Assembly: GCA_027618565.1 (NCBI GenBank)
Contig: JAQCEQ010000012.1
Location: 1-62,091, forward strand
From: Planctomycetota bacterium
Lineage (GTDB): Bacteria; Planctomycetota; Phycisphaerae; Phycisphaerales; SM1A02
Reading direction: 5' to 3'
DNA length: 62,091 bases
Under the pieces are notes generated by a model. The model ran no database searches. It worked only from the letters and a program-made list of their open reading frames with translations, and was not told the DNA's origin. Shown here piece by piece: positions 44,679 to 54,162 of the stretch; positions within the stretch are counted from its first letter, which is position 1, and every line of letters starts with the position of its first letter. The translations under genes were made by a program, and so were the position numbers.

Positions 44679-45652
44679 CCCGCGCGCCTCGCGCCGAGGG
44701 CGCCGTCTCCACGGCCAGCCAGCCCCAACCCAAGCCCATCCGCCATGCGTGCTCCCATGTCCGCCGGGCTGTCCGCGATCAGCACCCCAGCCGCCTTGAG
44801 CGCCGCGATCTTGGCAGGGGCGGTGTCATCGGTGCCGCCGATGATCGCGCCGGCGTGGCCCATGCGCTTTCCCGGCGGCGCCGCGCGGCCGGCGATGAAT
44901 GCGGCCACGGGCTTCTTCATGTGCGCGGTAATCCAGTACGCCGCCTCGATCTCCGCGGTGCCGCCAATCTCGCCGATGAGAACGACGCCGTCGGTGTCGG
45001 GGTCCGCGTTGAATCGATCCAGGCAGTCGATGAAGTCAAGTCCCTTGACGGGATCGCCCCCGATGCCCACGCACGTGCTCTGGCCGATGCCGCGCTGCGA
45101 GGTCTGCCACACCGCCTCGTAGGTCAGCGTGCCCGACCGGCTCACGATCCCTACCGCCTTGCGAGTCGCCGCATCCACGCGGTGCGTGTGGATGTAGCCG
45201 GGCATGATGCCGATCTTGCATCCGCCCTCGAACGTGCCGCTGGCTGTCCGCTTGCCGGGTGTGATGACCCCCGGGCAATTGGGGCCGATGAGCGTGACGT
45301 CGCGCATCTCGTCCACGAGGCCGCGGACCCGGATCATGTCCTGCACCGGGACACCCTCGGTGATCGCGCAGATCACCTTGATGCCGCCGTGCGCCGCCTC
45401 CAGGATCGCGTCGGCGCAAAAAGGTGGCGGCACGAAGATCATGCTCGCCGTGGCTCCCGTGGCGCGGACCGCTTCCGAGACGGAATCAAAGATGGGAAGC
45501 CCGTTCGGGTCCTTCTGGCCGCCCTTGCCCGGCGTCGTCCCGCCCACCACTCTCGTCCCGTAGTCCAGGCAGCCCTTGGTGTGGAAGGCGCCGGCCGTGC
45601 CGGTGATGCCCTGGCAAATGACCTTGGTTCCGCCGTCGACGAGGATGGACAT
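44675..45652 (-). CDS. sucD: Succinyl-CoA synthetase alpha subunit
   Basis: SucD with SucC interconverts succinyl-CoA and succinate in the TCA cycle. The protein shows [13 protein letters not shown] (CoA site), [23 protein letters not shown] and GHAGAII, with phospho-histidine His266. At 325 residues it is longer than the typical 290. Extra residues lie near 136-144 and in a C-terminal tail. ATG 45652 was chosen because the upstream 19 residues are unlike the family. sucC is not adjacent. It is divergent from purM across 44 bases. Confidence 0.93.
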   Translation of the reverse strand: MSILVDGGTKVICQGITGTAGAFHTKGCLDYGTRVVGGTTPGKGGQKDPNGLPIFDSVSEAVRATGATASMIFVPPPFCADAILEAAHGGIKVICAITEGVPVQDMIRVRGLVDEMRDVTLIGPNCPGVITPGKRTASGTFEGGCKIGIMPGYIHTHRVDAATRKAVGIVSRSGTLTYEAVWQTSQRGIGQSTCVGIGGDPVKGLDFIDCLDRFNADPDTDGVVLIGEIGGTAEIEAAYWITAHMKKPVAAFIAGRAAPPGKRMGHAGAIIGGTDDTAPAKIAALKAAGVLIADSPADMGARMADGLGLGLAGRGDGALGARRAG

Positions 45653-45696
45653 GGGGGGCGGAGGATAGCGGAATCTGCTGTAATGACCCGTCTCCC

Positions 45697-46836
45697 ATGA
45701 GTCGCGCACCCGCTGCCCCCAAGGGCCTCACCTACAGAGATTCCGGCGTCGACATTGATGCGGGCGACGAAGTCGTTGAGCGCATCAAGCCCATCGTCCG
45801 GCGCACCTACAACCCTCGCGTGCTGGGCAGTCATGGCGGCTTCGCAGGCATGTTCCGCCTGGACTTCAACGAGAAACTCTTCAAACGAAACTACAAGGAG
45901 CCGGTGCTGGTGGCATGCACCGATGGCGTGGGCACCAAGGTGCTCCTGGCCGCGCAGCGGGGCGTCTACGACTCCGTCGGGATCGACTGCGTGGCGATGA
46001 ATGTCAACGACCTCATCGTCTGCGGCGCAGAGCCGCTGTTCTTCCTGGATTACCTCGGCCTGAGCCGGATCCACCCCGACGAGACCACCGCGATGATCGA
46101 TGGCGTGGCGAAGGGTTGCGAATTGGCCGGCTGCGCCCTCATCGGCGGCGAGTGCGCAGAGATGCCCGATGTCTACAAGCCCGGCGAATTCGACATCGCC
46201 GGCTTCTGCGTAGGCGTCGTGGAGCTCAAGAGAGTCACGGACCCCGAGCGCGTGCGCAAGGGCGACGTGATCCTGGGAATCGGCTCCAGCGGCATCCATT
46301 CCAACGGCTACTCGTTGGTGCGCCGCATCGTGAGGGATGCCGGGCTGGACATGGACACGCGCTACCCGGAACTGGGCACCGATCCACTCTGGAAGGTGCT
46401 GCTGGAGCCGACCCGCATCTACGCGAAGCCGGTCTCGAAGATGCTCGGCGGGTACAAGAAGAAGCGCCCGATCACCGGGATGGCGCACATCACCGGCGGC
46501 GGACTTCCCGGCAATGTCTGCCGCGCGCTCCCAGACAACCTGGACGCCGTGATCGATGTCTCCTCGTGGGAGCCTCACCCGATCTTTCACTTCCTGCAGC
46601 GCCACGGAGGCGTTGACACCCAAGAGATGTTCCGCGTCTTCAACATGGGGATCGGCTACGTCATCATCGTCCGCCCCGACTTCGCCAGCGCCGTGCGCGC
46701 CAGGCTCAAGCGGATGGGGGAGAAGGTGTGGCGCATCGGCACGGTCGAGAAGGGGAGCGGTGAAGTTCGGCTCGCGGGCCTTAAGCCTGAGTCCGCCCGC
46801 GGGGCCGTCGCGACGACTTCGGAGGACGCGGCCTGA
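45697..46836 (+). CDS. purM: Phosphoribosylformylglycinamidine cyclo-ligase (AIR synthetase)
   Basis: PurM closes the imidazole ring to give aminoimidazole ribotide in purine synthesis. The 379 residues contain [58 protein letters not shown] and [10 protein letters not shown], with [11 protein letters not shown] near the end. It is a little longer than usual (about 345-350), with an extended C-terminus. No other pur gene is nearby. The metallophosphoesterase follows 28 bases later. Confidence 0.97.
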   Translation: MSRAPAAPKGLTYRDSGVDIDAGDEVVERIKPIVRRTYNPRVLGSHGGFAGMFRLDFNEKLFKRNYKEPVLVACTDGVGTKVLLAAQRGVYDSVGIDCVAMNVNDLIVCGAEPLFFLDYLGLSRIHPDETTAMIDGVAKGCELAGCALIGGECAEMPDVYKPGEFDIAGFCVGVVELKRVTDPERVRKGDVILGIGSSGIHSNGYSLVRRIVRDAGLDMDTRYPELGTDPLWKVLLEPTRIYAKPVSKMLGGYKKKRPITGMAHITGGGLPGNVCRALPDNLDAVIDVSSWEPHPIFHFLQRHGGVDTQEMFRVFNMGIGYVIIVRPDFASAVRARLKRMGEKVWRIGTVEKGSGEVRLAGLKPESARGAVATTSEDAA

Positions 46837-46864
46837 GGCGCGCCGCGCCGGCCGTGCAAGACTG

Positions 46865-47788
46865 ATGGTGCGCCGGCTGGCCAAGGCGATTCGGGACGCG
46901 GCACGAGGCGTGTCGAGGACAGCCACGAAGGCGGCGGGCGCCCATTCAGCCGCCAGGCTCAAGCGGGCGCAGTGGCGGTATCGACTGCTCACGCAACTTC
47001 CGGACAAACTCACGGGGGGCAAGCTCTCCAGGGCCTACCGGGCGATGGAAGTCGTGACTCGCGAGTGGACCGTAGTGTCTCCGCACTGGCCCGCCGCGTT
47101 CGACGGACTGAGAATCGGCCATGTGACGGACCTCCACGCCGGAGAGCTCATCACCCCGGAGCATGCGGCTGCCATCGTGGGGCGACTCCGGGCACACGAT
47201 GTGGACCTGGCTGTCTGCACGGGCGATGTCACCGATCTGCACCCTGAGCACGCTGCCGAGCCGCTGGACATGCTGGGCCGGCTCGAGGCGCCATTGGGCG
47301 CCTACTTGGTGCTGGGCAATCACGACGAGCTCCTGTGTGCCGATCAGGTCGCCACGATGGCGCGGCGCTCCGGCGTCAAGGTGCTGCGCAACGCGACGGT
47401 GGCGCTGCGGCGGGGCGCAGACGCGCTGCGCATCGGCGGCATCGAGTGGGAACAGACCGTGGCCGCCTGTGCTGGAGCGGTGGACCTGACCTGCACTCCC
47501 TCTGGCGGGAGTCCCCACCTGCTCCTGGCCCACAACCCGAAGGCGTTTCGGCGCGCAGCGGACCTAGGCGTGGCGTTGACGCTGAGCGGGCACACGCACG
47601 GAGCCCAGCTGGCGATCCGCAAGCGGGAGCCTCGATTCCCACGGCGTGCCAGTTGGCGCAGGCTCCACGCCGGGCCGTATTACGAGCGAGACTCGCACCT
47701 GTATGTGTCCAGCGGCGCCGGGAGTTGGTTCCCGGTGCGGGTCAATCGACCCCCGGAGGTGGTGATCATCACCGTCAAAGCAAGATAG
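46865..47788 (+). CDS. Calcineurin-like metallophosphoesterase
   Basis: The 307-residue protein has the five metal motifs in order: HVTDLHAG (DxH), CTGDVTD (GDxxD), LGNHDE (GNHD/E), LLAHNP and LSGHTHGAQ (GHxH). A basic N-terminal helix of about 70 residues takes the place of the membrane anchor in YkuE/YaeI-type relatives, which act on phosphoesters such as UDP-diacylglucosamine. The substrate is unknown. ATG 46865 follows the purM stop by 28 bases. Base composition drops sharply after the stop. Confidence 0.87.
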   Translation: MVRRLAKAIRDAARGVSRTATKAAGAHSAARLKRAQWRYRLLTQLPDKLTGGKLSRAYRAMEVVTREWTVVSPHWPAAFDGLRIGHVTDLHAGELITPEHAAAIVGRLRAHDVDLAVCTGDVTDLHPEHAAEPLDMLGRLEAPLGAYLVLGNHDELLCADQVATMARRSGVKVLRNATVALRRGADALRIGGIEWEQTVAACAGAVDLTCTPSGGSPHLLLAHNPKAFRRAADLGVALTLSGHTHGAQLAIRKREPRFPRRASWRRLHAGPYYERDSHLYVSSGAGSWFPVRVNRPPEVVIITVKAR

Positions 47789-47971
47789 TTGCAAGAAAGA
47801 TCATGTGGAGACAACAGAAACGCATTTTACTTGCACAATTGAGCAGATTATGACGGAGGGCACAGAATTTGTGTTGAGAACCGCTGGATGGGGTCGATTT
47901 CTCTTGGCAAGACGGTCTCTCCGATTGTGCGCGTGCACAGCCGTCATTTTCCCCCTTGTATGGAGGCACTG
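47789..47971 (+). promoter_or_regulatory. AT-richer intergenic region upstream of small membrane peptide
   Basis: The 183 bases are about half A+T, much lower in G+C than the surroundings. They contain two TTGCA(A/C) copies (near 47789 and 47830) and a TGTGC/GCACA stem at 47926-47939. I see no full -35/-10 pair. It probably holds the promoter and leader of the peptide gene. Confidence 0.4.
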
Positions 47972-48202
47972 ATGAAGGCTATGGAAATGTTTAAGGGCTG
48001 GGTCCGCGAGTTCATTGATCTGTTGCTCCTCTTTATCGCCGTTGGCGTGGTGGTGCAGATCGCTTTCGGTAGCAGCGTTCCGTTCTTCGGCGGCATTACC
48101 AACAACCTCATGGCTTTCGTGAGCCAGTTGGGAAGCAACGGTCTTGTCGGCTTGATCGCCCTGCTGGTGATCATCGCCGTGTTCAACAAGCGCACCGCCT
48201 GA
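47972..48202 (+). CDS. Small two-helix membrane peptide, unknown
   Basis: The 76-residue product has an amphipathic start (MKAMEMFKGWVREF), two membrane helices (about residues 15-34 and 52-70), and a basic end (NKRTA). GGAGG sits 5 bases before ATG 47972, which decides the start although the frame is open upstream. By hand count it is about 55% G+C, against roughly two-thirds for its neighbours. It may be a highly expressed or recently acquired gene. A short holin-like or channel peptide would fit, but I do not recognise the family. Confidence 0.65.
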   Translation: MKAMEMFKGWVREFIDLLLLFIAVGVVVQIAFGSSVPFFGGITNNLMAFVSQLGSNGLVGLIALLVIIAVFNKRTA

Positions 48203-48241
48203 CGCGGACGCTTCGCTTCGTTATCTCTGATTGGAACGCCG

Positions 48242-48266
48242 GACGGCCGAGTCACACTCGGCCGTC
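48242..48266 (+). terminator. Hairpin after the small membrane peptide gene
   Basis: A perfect 10-base stem, GACGGCCGAG (48242-48251) with CTCGGCCGTC (48257-48266), and loop TCACA. It is followed by TGTGCGTTT, so the U-tract is weak. It probably ends the transcript of 47972-48202. Confidence 0.6.
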
Positions 48267-48366
48267 TGTGCGTTTGGGGGGAGTGCCGCTGGGAACGGTG
48301 TGTCGCACGCTGCACGAGATCGGGGTTCCTGCCAGGACGCAGGCTCCGCCCGGGCGCGCGGCTGAC

Positions 48367-48576
48367 TCAGAGGCCAAGCGTGCGCGCCAGCAGCATTCCG
48401 ACCAGGAGGCCACAGGCCGCCACGATGCACCGCTGGATGCACCAATGCAGATCGCGCTTTCGAGTGCCCTTGCCGCGGGACCTGCCTGTGGCGCCGGGGT
48501 TGGCTCCGGAGTCGGTCCCCTGGGGCTCAGAGCTGGTGAGTGTGTTGTCTGACCGACGGGGTTGAGAACTGGACAT
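48367..48576 (-). CDS. Small tail-anchored membrane protein, unknown
   Basis: The 69-residue protein has a Ser/Thr/Gly-rich N-terminus, a basic patch (RSRGKGTRKRD) and one C-terminal membrane helix (about residues 46-66, with two cysteines). GGAGG lies 4 bases upstream of ATG 48576, which supports translation. It stands alone between a hairpin and the decarboxylase gene. No family is recognised. Confidence 0.5.
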   Translation of the reverse strand: MSSSQPRRSDNTLTSSEPQGTDSGANPGATGRSRGKGTRKRDLHWCIQRCIVAACGLLVGMLLARTLGL

Positions 48577-48755
48577 GGTGCCTCCGGTCGGATCCGCCGA
48601 CCGCACGGTAATGGCCCTTCGGGCCTGGTTCCCTGGGGGTGAGTGGCCGGCACGCGCCGACGCCACTCACACAGTCAATTTCGATCGTCCCAGTGCCAAG
48701 CCCGGTGGAGCGAATGTCGATGGAATTGGTCTTTGGAACTGATCCCGTGTGGCAA

Positions 48756-50192
48756 TCACGCCGCAGCCACGAGGAGTTCCCAGAGCCGATCCAGATCTTC
48801 CGCCGTTGTCTCCGGGTTCCCGATGGCCACCCTGAGCGTGAATCGGGGATCTGGGCTGCCGGTCTGTGCCCAGGGAATCCGCGTGTGGGTGAGGAAGGCG
48901 ATTCCCGAGGCGTTGACCCGGCGAAGCAAGCCCTCCGTCTCCTCATCCCCCCCTCGGTGCCGCAGGCACACCAGGCCAAGCCGCTGGGGTTCCAGCACCT
49001 CCAGATCCGGGTGCTGACGGGCGCGTTCCGCCCACGCCGCGCTCATGGCGCAGCTCCTTCGCACGCGCTCGCGCAGCGCCTCGGCGCCGGTCAAGCGCAA
49101 GAGGAACCAGAGCTTGAGCGCTCGGAATCGACGACCGAGCGGGACCTGCCAGTCGCGGTAATCGATCACCTCCCCCGACGCGGTCGCGGCATTCTTGAGG
49201 AACTCCGGGTCGATCCCCAGCGCGCCCACCAGCGCCGCACGGTCACGGACATAGAAGAGGTCGCAGTCAAAGTTGACGCCCAGCCACTTGTGCGGGTTGG
49301 TGCAGTAGGAGTCCGCTCCTTCCAGCCCGGCGTGGATGCCCCGGTGCTCAGGACAGATGGCCGCGCAGCCGGCCAGCGCCGCATCGACATGCAGCCACGC
49401 CCCGAATTGCTTGCAGAGCTTGGCGGTGGAGAGCAAGTCATCCATGGCCAGCGAACTGGTGGTGCCCACGGTGGCCACCACGAAGCATGGCCGGATCCCG
49501 TCTTCCTGGTCTCGGCGCATGGCGCGCGCTAGTGCGTGCGCCTGCATCGCCATCGTCTCATCCGTCGGAATCCGTCGCATGGAGAGACTCCCCAGACCGG
49601 CAATGCGCACGGCCTTCTCGATGCTGGAGTGGGCTTGCGTGCTGGCGTAGCACGCCAGCGGCGGGCACGCTGGCGAGCGGAGCCCACTGGCGTTGGATCG
49701 CCCCTGCGTCACTCGCTCACGCGCCGCGACCAGCGCGCAGAGCGCCGCGCTGCTGGCGGTGTCCTGGATCACGCCGCCCCCGGCGCCGGTGCTGCGGAAT
49801 GCATCGGGAAGGTCCAGCAGGTCCACGCACCAATCCATCAGGTGCGTCTCGATTTCGGTGCACGCCGGGCTGGCGCTCCAGAGCATGCCCTGCACGCCCA
49901 ACCCGCCACTCACCAGGTCGCCAAGCACGCTGGAGAGGTCCGAGAGCGCCGGGAAATAGCCAAAGAAACGCGGGTGCTGCCAGTGGAGCAGGTGGGGGAC
50001 GACCAGTCGATCAAGGTCCGCCTCGATGGCTTCGATGGACTCGGGGTGTTCGGGTGCGTGCGCCGGCATCCCCGCGCGGACCTCACCGGGCTTCGTCGCC
50101 GGGGCCACGGGCCGGTCGCGCAATTCCGCGCGATACCTCGCTACCCATCGGGCCAGTCGTTCGGCAGCGGCGGGGAAGTCCTCCGGCCTCAC
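48756..50192 (-). CDS. Group II PLP-dependent decarboxylase (aromatic amino acid decarboxylase family)
   Basis: The 478-residue enzyme has HWQHPRFFGYFPA and SPACTEIETHLMDW near the N-terminus, LHVDAALAG (cofactor Asp), and NPHKWLGVNFDCDLFYV with Lys302 as Schiff base. The family includes tyrosine, tryptophan, aspartate and 2,4-diaminobutyrate decarboxylases; the substrate cannot be assigned here. Start GTG 50192 lies 4 bases past the stop of the saccharopine-dehydrogenase-like gene, so translation is coupled and a joint pathway is likely. Confidence 0.88.
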   Translation of the reverse strand: MRPEDFPAAAERLARWVARYRAELRDRPVAPATKPGEVRAGMPAHAPEHPESIEAIEADLDRLVVPHLLHWQHPRFFGYFPALSDLSSVLGDLVSGGLGVQGMLWSASPACTEIETHLMDWCVDLLDLPDAFRSTGAGGGVIQDTASSAALCALVAARERVTQGRSNASGLRSPACPPLACYASTQAHSSIEKAVRIAGLGSLSMRRIPTDETMAMQAHALARAMRRDQEDGIRPCFVVATVGTTSSLAMDDLLSTAKLCKQFGAWLHVDAALAGCAAICPEHRGIHAGLEGADSYCTNPHKWLGVNFDCDLFYVRDRAALVGALGIDPEFLKNAATASGEVIDYRDWQVPLGRRFRALKLWFLLRLTGAEALRERVRRSCAMSAAWAERARQHPDLEVLEPQRLGLVCLRHRGGDEETEGLLRRVNASGIAFLTHTRIPWAQTGSPDPRFTLRVAIGNPETTAEDLDRLWELLVAAA

Positions 50193-50196
50193 GATG

Positions 50197-51279
50197 TCAC
50201 GCGTAGTACTTCCCGAACCGGTTGCCGAGGAACGCGTCCAGCCCGACATCCTCCATGCGGATGAAGCCCGTACTGGAGAGTTGGCCCTGGGCGAGCATGT
50301 CCGCCACCGCGCAGATCCCCGCGGCGGTCGTGATCTGGATGGCGGTCCAGTGCGAGCCGCCGATCTCCTGGTGGAGCACGGTCTTGGCGTAGGTGCGCTC
50401 GGTGAATCGACCCTCCATCACGCCGGTTGCGGAGCAGAAGATCACCACTTGGTCCTGCCTTGTAGTCGGGATCGCACGGTCGAAGATGTTGCAGAGTTCC
50501 TCCCGGCGGTCGATGAACTTGAGGTCGTGGAGCAGGAACTTGAGGTGGTCGCAATGGCCCGGGAACCGCATCGTCTTGTAGTTGAGGTTTCGGACGCGTC
50601 CGTGCAGGCTCTCGGCCAGCGTGCCAACGCCGCCAGAGGTGTTGAAGGCCTCGTAGGTGACCCCGTCGATCTTGAGGTGCTCCAACTGCTCCAGCGGAGG
50701 AACGGTGACGAATCGGCCGGCTTCCACGGCCTCGCAGGGATTGCAGTATTCGTTGATGAGCCCGTGCGTGCTCCAGGTCATGTTGTAGTTGAGGCGATTG
50801 GAGGGGAATCGCGGCAGGGCGCCCACGCGAAGGCGCAGGTCGTGCAACGGCTCCAGTGGACGGGCCAGGTCGTAGCCGGCAATCGTGATGAAGCCCGGTG
50901 CGAGGCCGCACTGGGGAGCAAACGCGGTGCCCGCGCCCTGCGCGAGTTCCTTCACCTGCTTGGCGACGGCCACATCTTCCGTGAGATCCAGGTAGTGGAC
51001 GCCGGCGTCCTTGCAGGCACGTGCGATGATCGGGTTGCAGAAGAACGGCGCGCACGAGAGTGCCGCCCACGCGCCTTCCAGCACGCGCTTCACGTGCATC
51101 GCATCATCCAGCTTGGCCACTGCACTCGTGGCTCCTGGCGCCAGCGCAGCCGCCTCAGCGGCTATCGAAACATCGCCATCGACCATGACGACTTCGTAGT
51201 CGCCGCAGGTCTGCATGAAGAATCCGACCATCCGGCCAATCTTGCCGGAACCGAGAACGACGATGCGACGCTTGGACAT
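50197..51279 (-). CDS. Saccharopine dehydrogenase family oxidoreductase
   Basis: The 360-residue protein has a Rossmann start (RRIVVLGSGKIGRM, GxGxxG at 10-15) and the family C-terminal domain with TWSTHGLINEYCNPCEAVEAG and TYEAFNTSGGVGTL. Relatives include saccharopine reductase, lysine 6-dehydrogenase and carboxynorspermidine dehydrogenase. ATG 51279 was chosen for the Rossmann strand; the longer frame adds an unlikely leader. Coupling to a group II decarboxylase suggests amine or lysine-derived metabolism. Confidence 0.85.
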   Translation of the reverse strand: MSKRRIVVLGSGKIGRMVGFFMQTCGDYEVVMVDGDVSIAAEAAALAPGATSAVAKLDDAMHVKRVLEGAWAALSCAPFFCNPIIARACKDAGVHYLDLTEDVAVAKQVKELAQGAGTAFAPQCGLAPGFITIAGYDLARPLEPLHDLRLRVGALPRFPSNRLNYNMTWSTHGLINEYCNPCEAVEAGRFVTVPPLEQLEHLKIDGVTYEAFNTSGGVGTLAESLHGRVRNLNYKTMRFPGHCDHLKFLLHDLKFIDRREELCNIFDRAIPTTRQDQVVIFCSATGVMEGRFTERTYAKTVLHQEIGGSHWTAIQITTAAGICAVADMLAQGQLSSTGFIRMEDVGLDAFLGNRFGKYYA

Positions 51280-51380
51280 GATGCGGGGTGCTAGCGGGAA
51301 ATCAAGTGTTGGACGGAACCAGTGTGAAAACAAAGACGCAAGGGGGTCGAAGCGCGGAACCCATCAGTCCGAGAAGCACC

Positions 51381-53102
51381 TCAGGCGGGCAGGGACGCCA
51401 GTTCCTCCCGCACCACCGACATGAGCCGACCAATCATGGCGGCGGAGAAGCTGAATTCGATGCCCGCCGCCGCGAAGAGCTCCGGCAACGGGCGCGAGCC
51501 GCCAAGGGAGAGCGCCGCCTTGTACGGGTCGATCGCGGCGCGCTCGTCCTGCTGGGCGATGGCCCACAACTGCAGCGCGCCCAACTGCGCGATGCCGTAT
51601 TCGATGTAATAGAACGGGGATCCGTAAAGATGGCCCTGGCGTTGCCACTGCGTGTCGCGCGCCTCGGTGCAGTCAGACCAGTCCACGGCGCTTCCAAAAC
51701 GGCGGTCGATGTCCAGCCACGCCCGCGTGCGCGACGCGGTGGTGTGTCCCTCGTGGGTGTAGATCCAGTGCTGGAAGCAATCGATCGCGGCGACCCATGG
51801 AAGCACATCGATGATGCGCTCCAGCTGGCCGCGCCGGTGCCGGTTGGCGTGGTCCTCGGAATAGAACTCGTCCAGGTAGGGAAGCACCAGCAGTTCCATC
51901 GACATGCTGGCCACTTCGGCAAACTCGATCGGGCTCTCGCGGTAGGCGAGCAGTGGCTCTTGCCTCGAAAGCTGCGAGTGGAACGCATGTCCCGCCTCGT
52001 GGACCATGGTGGTCAAGTCTCGCTGCTGGCTGGAGGCGTTCATGAAGATGAAGGGCCGACGCGTGCGCTGGCGCTGGTACTGGTAGCCGCCCGGCGCCTT
52101 CCCCTTGCGCGAGTCCAGGTCCAGACAGTGCCCGTCATTGAGTCCCGCCAGGATCTCACCCAGTTCTGGGTCCAGCCGCTGGCACGCACGCACCGATCGC
52201 TCCACGAGGTCCTGCCCATCGGAGAAGGGCACCAGCGCATCCCGGCCGCACACATCCACCTGCAGGTCCCACGGGCGGAGAGCATCCAACTTGAGCAGGT
52301 TGGATCGCTGCGCATCCAGCTCACGACGCAGCGGCACGACATGGGTGGCGATCGCGTCGTGGAATTCCAGGCAATCGTCGACGGAGTAGTCGAAACGCTG
52401 CATGTTCTGGTGCTGGAAGTCGCGGAAGTTCTCGTAGCCCGCGTTGTGGGCCATCCTCTGGCGCAGTCCAATCAGCGCGTCGTAGGAGGAATCCAGCGTC
52501 GCTCGATCCTGGATCCGGCGTTTGCTGACGGCCCTCCAGGCGCGCTCGCGGATGTCGCGATCCGTGCTCTCCTGGTACTTGGCCATGTGCTGGAGCGTGT
52601 GCTCACGGCCGTCGAAGGTGACCGACCACGCGCCCATGACCTGGTTGACCTTCTGGTCTGCTTCCGCCGCTTCCGTCTGGAGCGCGATGTTGGCTTCGCG
52701 ATACAACTCGATCTCGCGGCGCATCGAGCGAAGGTACACCTCAAAGTGGCCGGGGAGTTCCGCCGCGAACGCCGACTCCGCAATCAGCCGGTCCAGCTCT
52801 GCTCCAGCCCGCTTGGCGTGGGGCAGCACCTCGCGCACAAACCCGAGATATGCATCTTTGCGCGCGGTGTCGCCGGTGTCGCGGGTGGTGGCGATGTACA
52901 GGTTGGCCAGGTGCTCGGCGACCGCAGCGTCCAGTTCGCTGCGATCCATGATCAGCCGCTCCAGCGTGGCAGCGGAATCGATCACCCGTCCGCGAAGGTC
53001 GTTAAAAAGCGGCTCGAGATTGGTCCACCGGGACGCGTCAAGGTGGGCGGGAACCCAATCCGACGCTGGCGAGAATCCGACGAATGGGCTGGCGGTTGTC
53101 AT
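51381..53102 (-). CDS. M3-family oligoendopeptidase (PepF type)
   Basis: The 573-residue cytosolic metallopeptidase has the zinc motif HEAGH (His368, Glu369, His372) in MVHEAGHAFHS, with the third ligand expected in the downstream EFAEVASMSMELL glutamate. The helical funnel fold restricts it to short peptides. The length suits the M3B oligoendopeptidase F group. It lies between ispE (57-base gap) and the saccharopine-dehydrogenase gene (101-base gap) on the same strand. Confidence 0.92.
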   Translation of the reverse strand: MTTASPFVGFSPASDWVPAHLDASRWTNLEPLFNDLRGRVIDSAATLERLIMDRSELDAAVAEHLANLYIATTRDTGDTARKDAYLGFVREVLPHAKRAGAELDRLIAESAFAAELPGHFEVYLRSMRREIELYREANIALQTEAAEADQKVNQVMGAWSVTFDGREHTLQHMAKYQESTDRDIRERAWRAVSKRRIQDRATLDSSYDALIGLRQRMAHNAGYENFRDFQHQNMQRFDYSVDDCLEFHDAIATHVVPLRRELDAQRSNLLKLDALRPWDLQVDVCGRDALVPFSDGQDLVERSVRACQRLDPELGEILAGLNDGHCLDLDSRKGKAPGGYQYQRQRTRRPFIFMNASSQQRDLTTMVHEAGHAFHSQLSRQEPLLAYRESPIEFAEVASMSMELLVLPYLDEFYSEDHANRHRRGQLERIIDVLPWVAAIDCFQHWIYTHEGHTTASRTRAWLDIDRRFGSAVDWSDCTEARDTQWQRQGHLYGSPFYYIEYGIAQLGALQLWAIAQQDERAAIDPYKAALSLGGSRPLPELFAAAGIEFSFSAAMIGRLMSVVREELASLPA

Positions 53103-53158
53103 GGCGGGTTGGGGGTGGTCGGCGACCCCAATCGGAGCGCCGCGCTGGGTCGCGAATC

Positions 53159-54112
53159 CTACTCCACGGCGGCTGCTGCCGACGGTCCTCGGATGGCGCG
53201 AACCGGAACGCCCAAGTGCGTCGTGGCGTGCGCAGCAAGCGCTTGGGCCGTCACTTCATCGGGGCACAGGGCGAAGAGGGTCGAACCGGAGCCTGTGACA
53301 TGCACCGAGCCTGGAACAAGCTCCTCAAGTTCCTCCAGGAGACCCGCAAGTCGTGGCGCAACATCGCATGCGGCGAACGCAAGGTCGTTCCAGAGCGGAG
53401 TCAAGGCATCGATCACGTTCGCGCGGCCGGCGCAGCGCACCAGCTCGCGCACCCGAATGGAGTCGACGGCGCTTCCGCCGTGCCCGCTTCCTGCCGGGCC
53501 CCAACGATCAAAGGATTGATAGACCTGCTCCGTGGGGCAGCCAAAGTCGGGCATCACGATCACCGCGTGGAACGACGGGCATCGATCCACTCGCACCAAC
53601 TGCTCGCCGAGCCCCTCGACGATGGCACTGCCGCCCCGGACGAAGAATGCCACATCGGACCCAAGCGTGAAGGCGATGTTTTCCAGCTCGTCCGCCGAGA
53701 AGCCAAGTGCGAACAACTGGTTGAGTCCCACCAGCATCGCGGCTGCGTTGGAGGAGCCGCCTCCAAGACCGCCTCCGACCGGGATGCGCTTGCGAAGCGT
53801 CGCCTTCACCCTGAGCCGCTGGCCCGCTGCCCGCTCCATGGCCGTGTGCGCGCGAGCGACGAGGTCTTGATCAAGCGGCCAGTCGAGGTCGGATCGAACC
53901 GGGGCGTCCTCATGCCAGGCCCGGCCGATGAGGGTCATCGCGGAGTCGGCGCGCGGCTCAATCGTGAGTTCGTCACAAAGGTCGATCGTGGCCATCCAGC
54001 TGGAGATTGGATGGAGCCCGTCCTCCGCGCGCGGCGCTCCCACGCTCAACGCCAAGTTGAGCTTCCCCGGGCAGGGCAGCGTGATCGACGCGCTGTCGCG
54101 GTCATTGGGCAT
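53159..54112 (-). CDS. ispE: 4-diphosphocytidyl-2-C-methyl-D-erythritol kinase
   Basis: IspE is the GHMP kinase of the MEP isoprenoid pathway. The 317-residue protein has PCPGKLNLAL near residue 13, the phosphate loop PVGGGLGGGSSNAA (111-124) and a C-terminal VTGSGSTLFAL. ATG 54112 was chosen because the frame upstream lacks similarity. It is divergent from nadA (50 bases between starts). No other isp gene is present. Confidence 0.93.
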   Translation of the reverse strand: MPNDRDSASITLPCPGKLNLALSVGAPRAEDGLHPISSWMATIDLCDELTIEPRADSAMTLIGRAWHEDAPVRSDLDWPLDQDLVARAHTAMERAAGQRLRVKATLRKRIPVGGGLGGGSSNAAAMLVGLNQLFALGFSADELENIAFTLGSDVAFFVRGGSAIVEGLGEQLVRVDRCPSFHAVIVMPDFGCPTEQVYQSFDRWGPAGSGHGGSAVDSIRVRELVRCAGRANVIDALTPLWNDLAFAACDVAPRLAGLLEELEELVPGSVHVTGSGSTLFALCPDEVTAQALAAHATTHLGVPVRAIRGPSAAAAVE

Positions 54113-54162
54113 CGGCAGGGGAGCGTAGTGGTACCAATCACCGATCCACCTAGAATTCCGGC

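Noticed and set aside
51288-53519. 743-codon open frame on the plus strand
   Set aside because: It is antisense to the M3 oligoendopeptidase, whose HEAGH motif and full-length match are clear.
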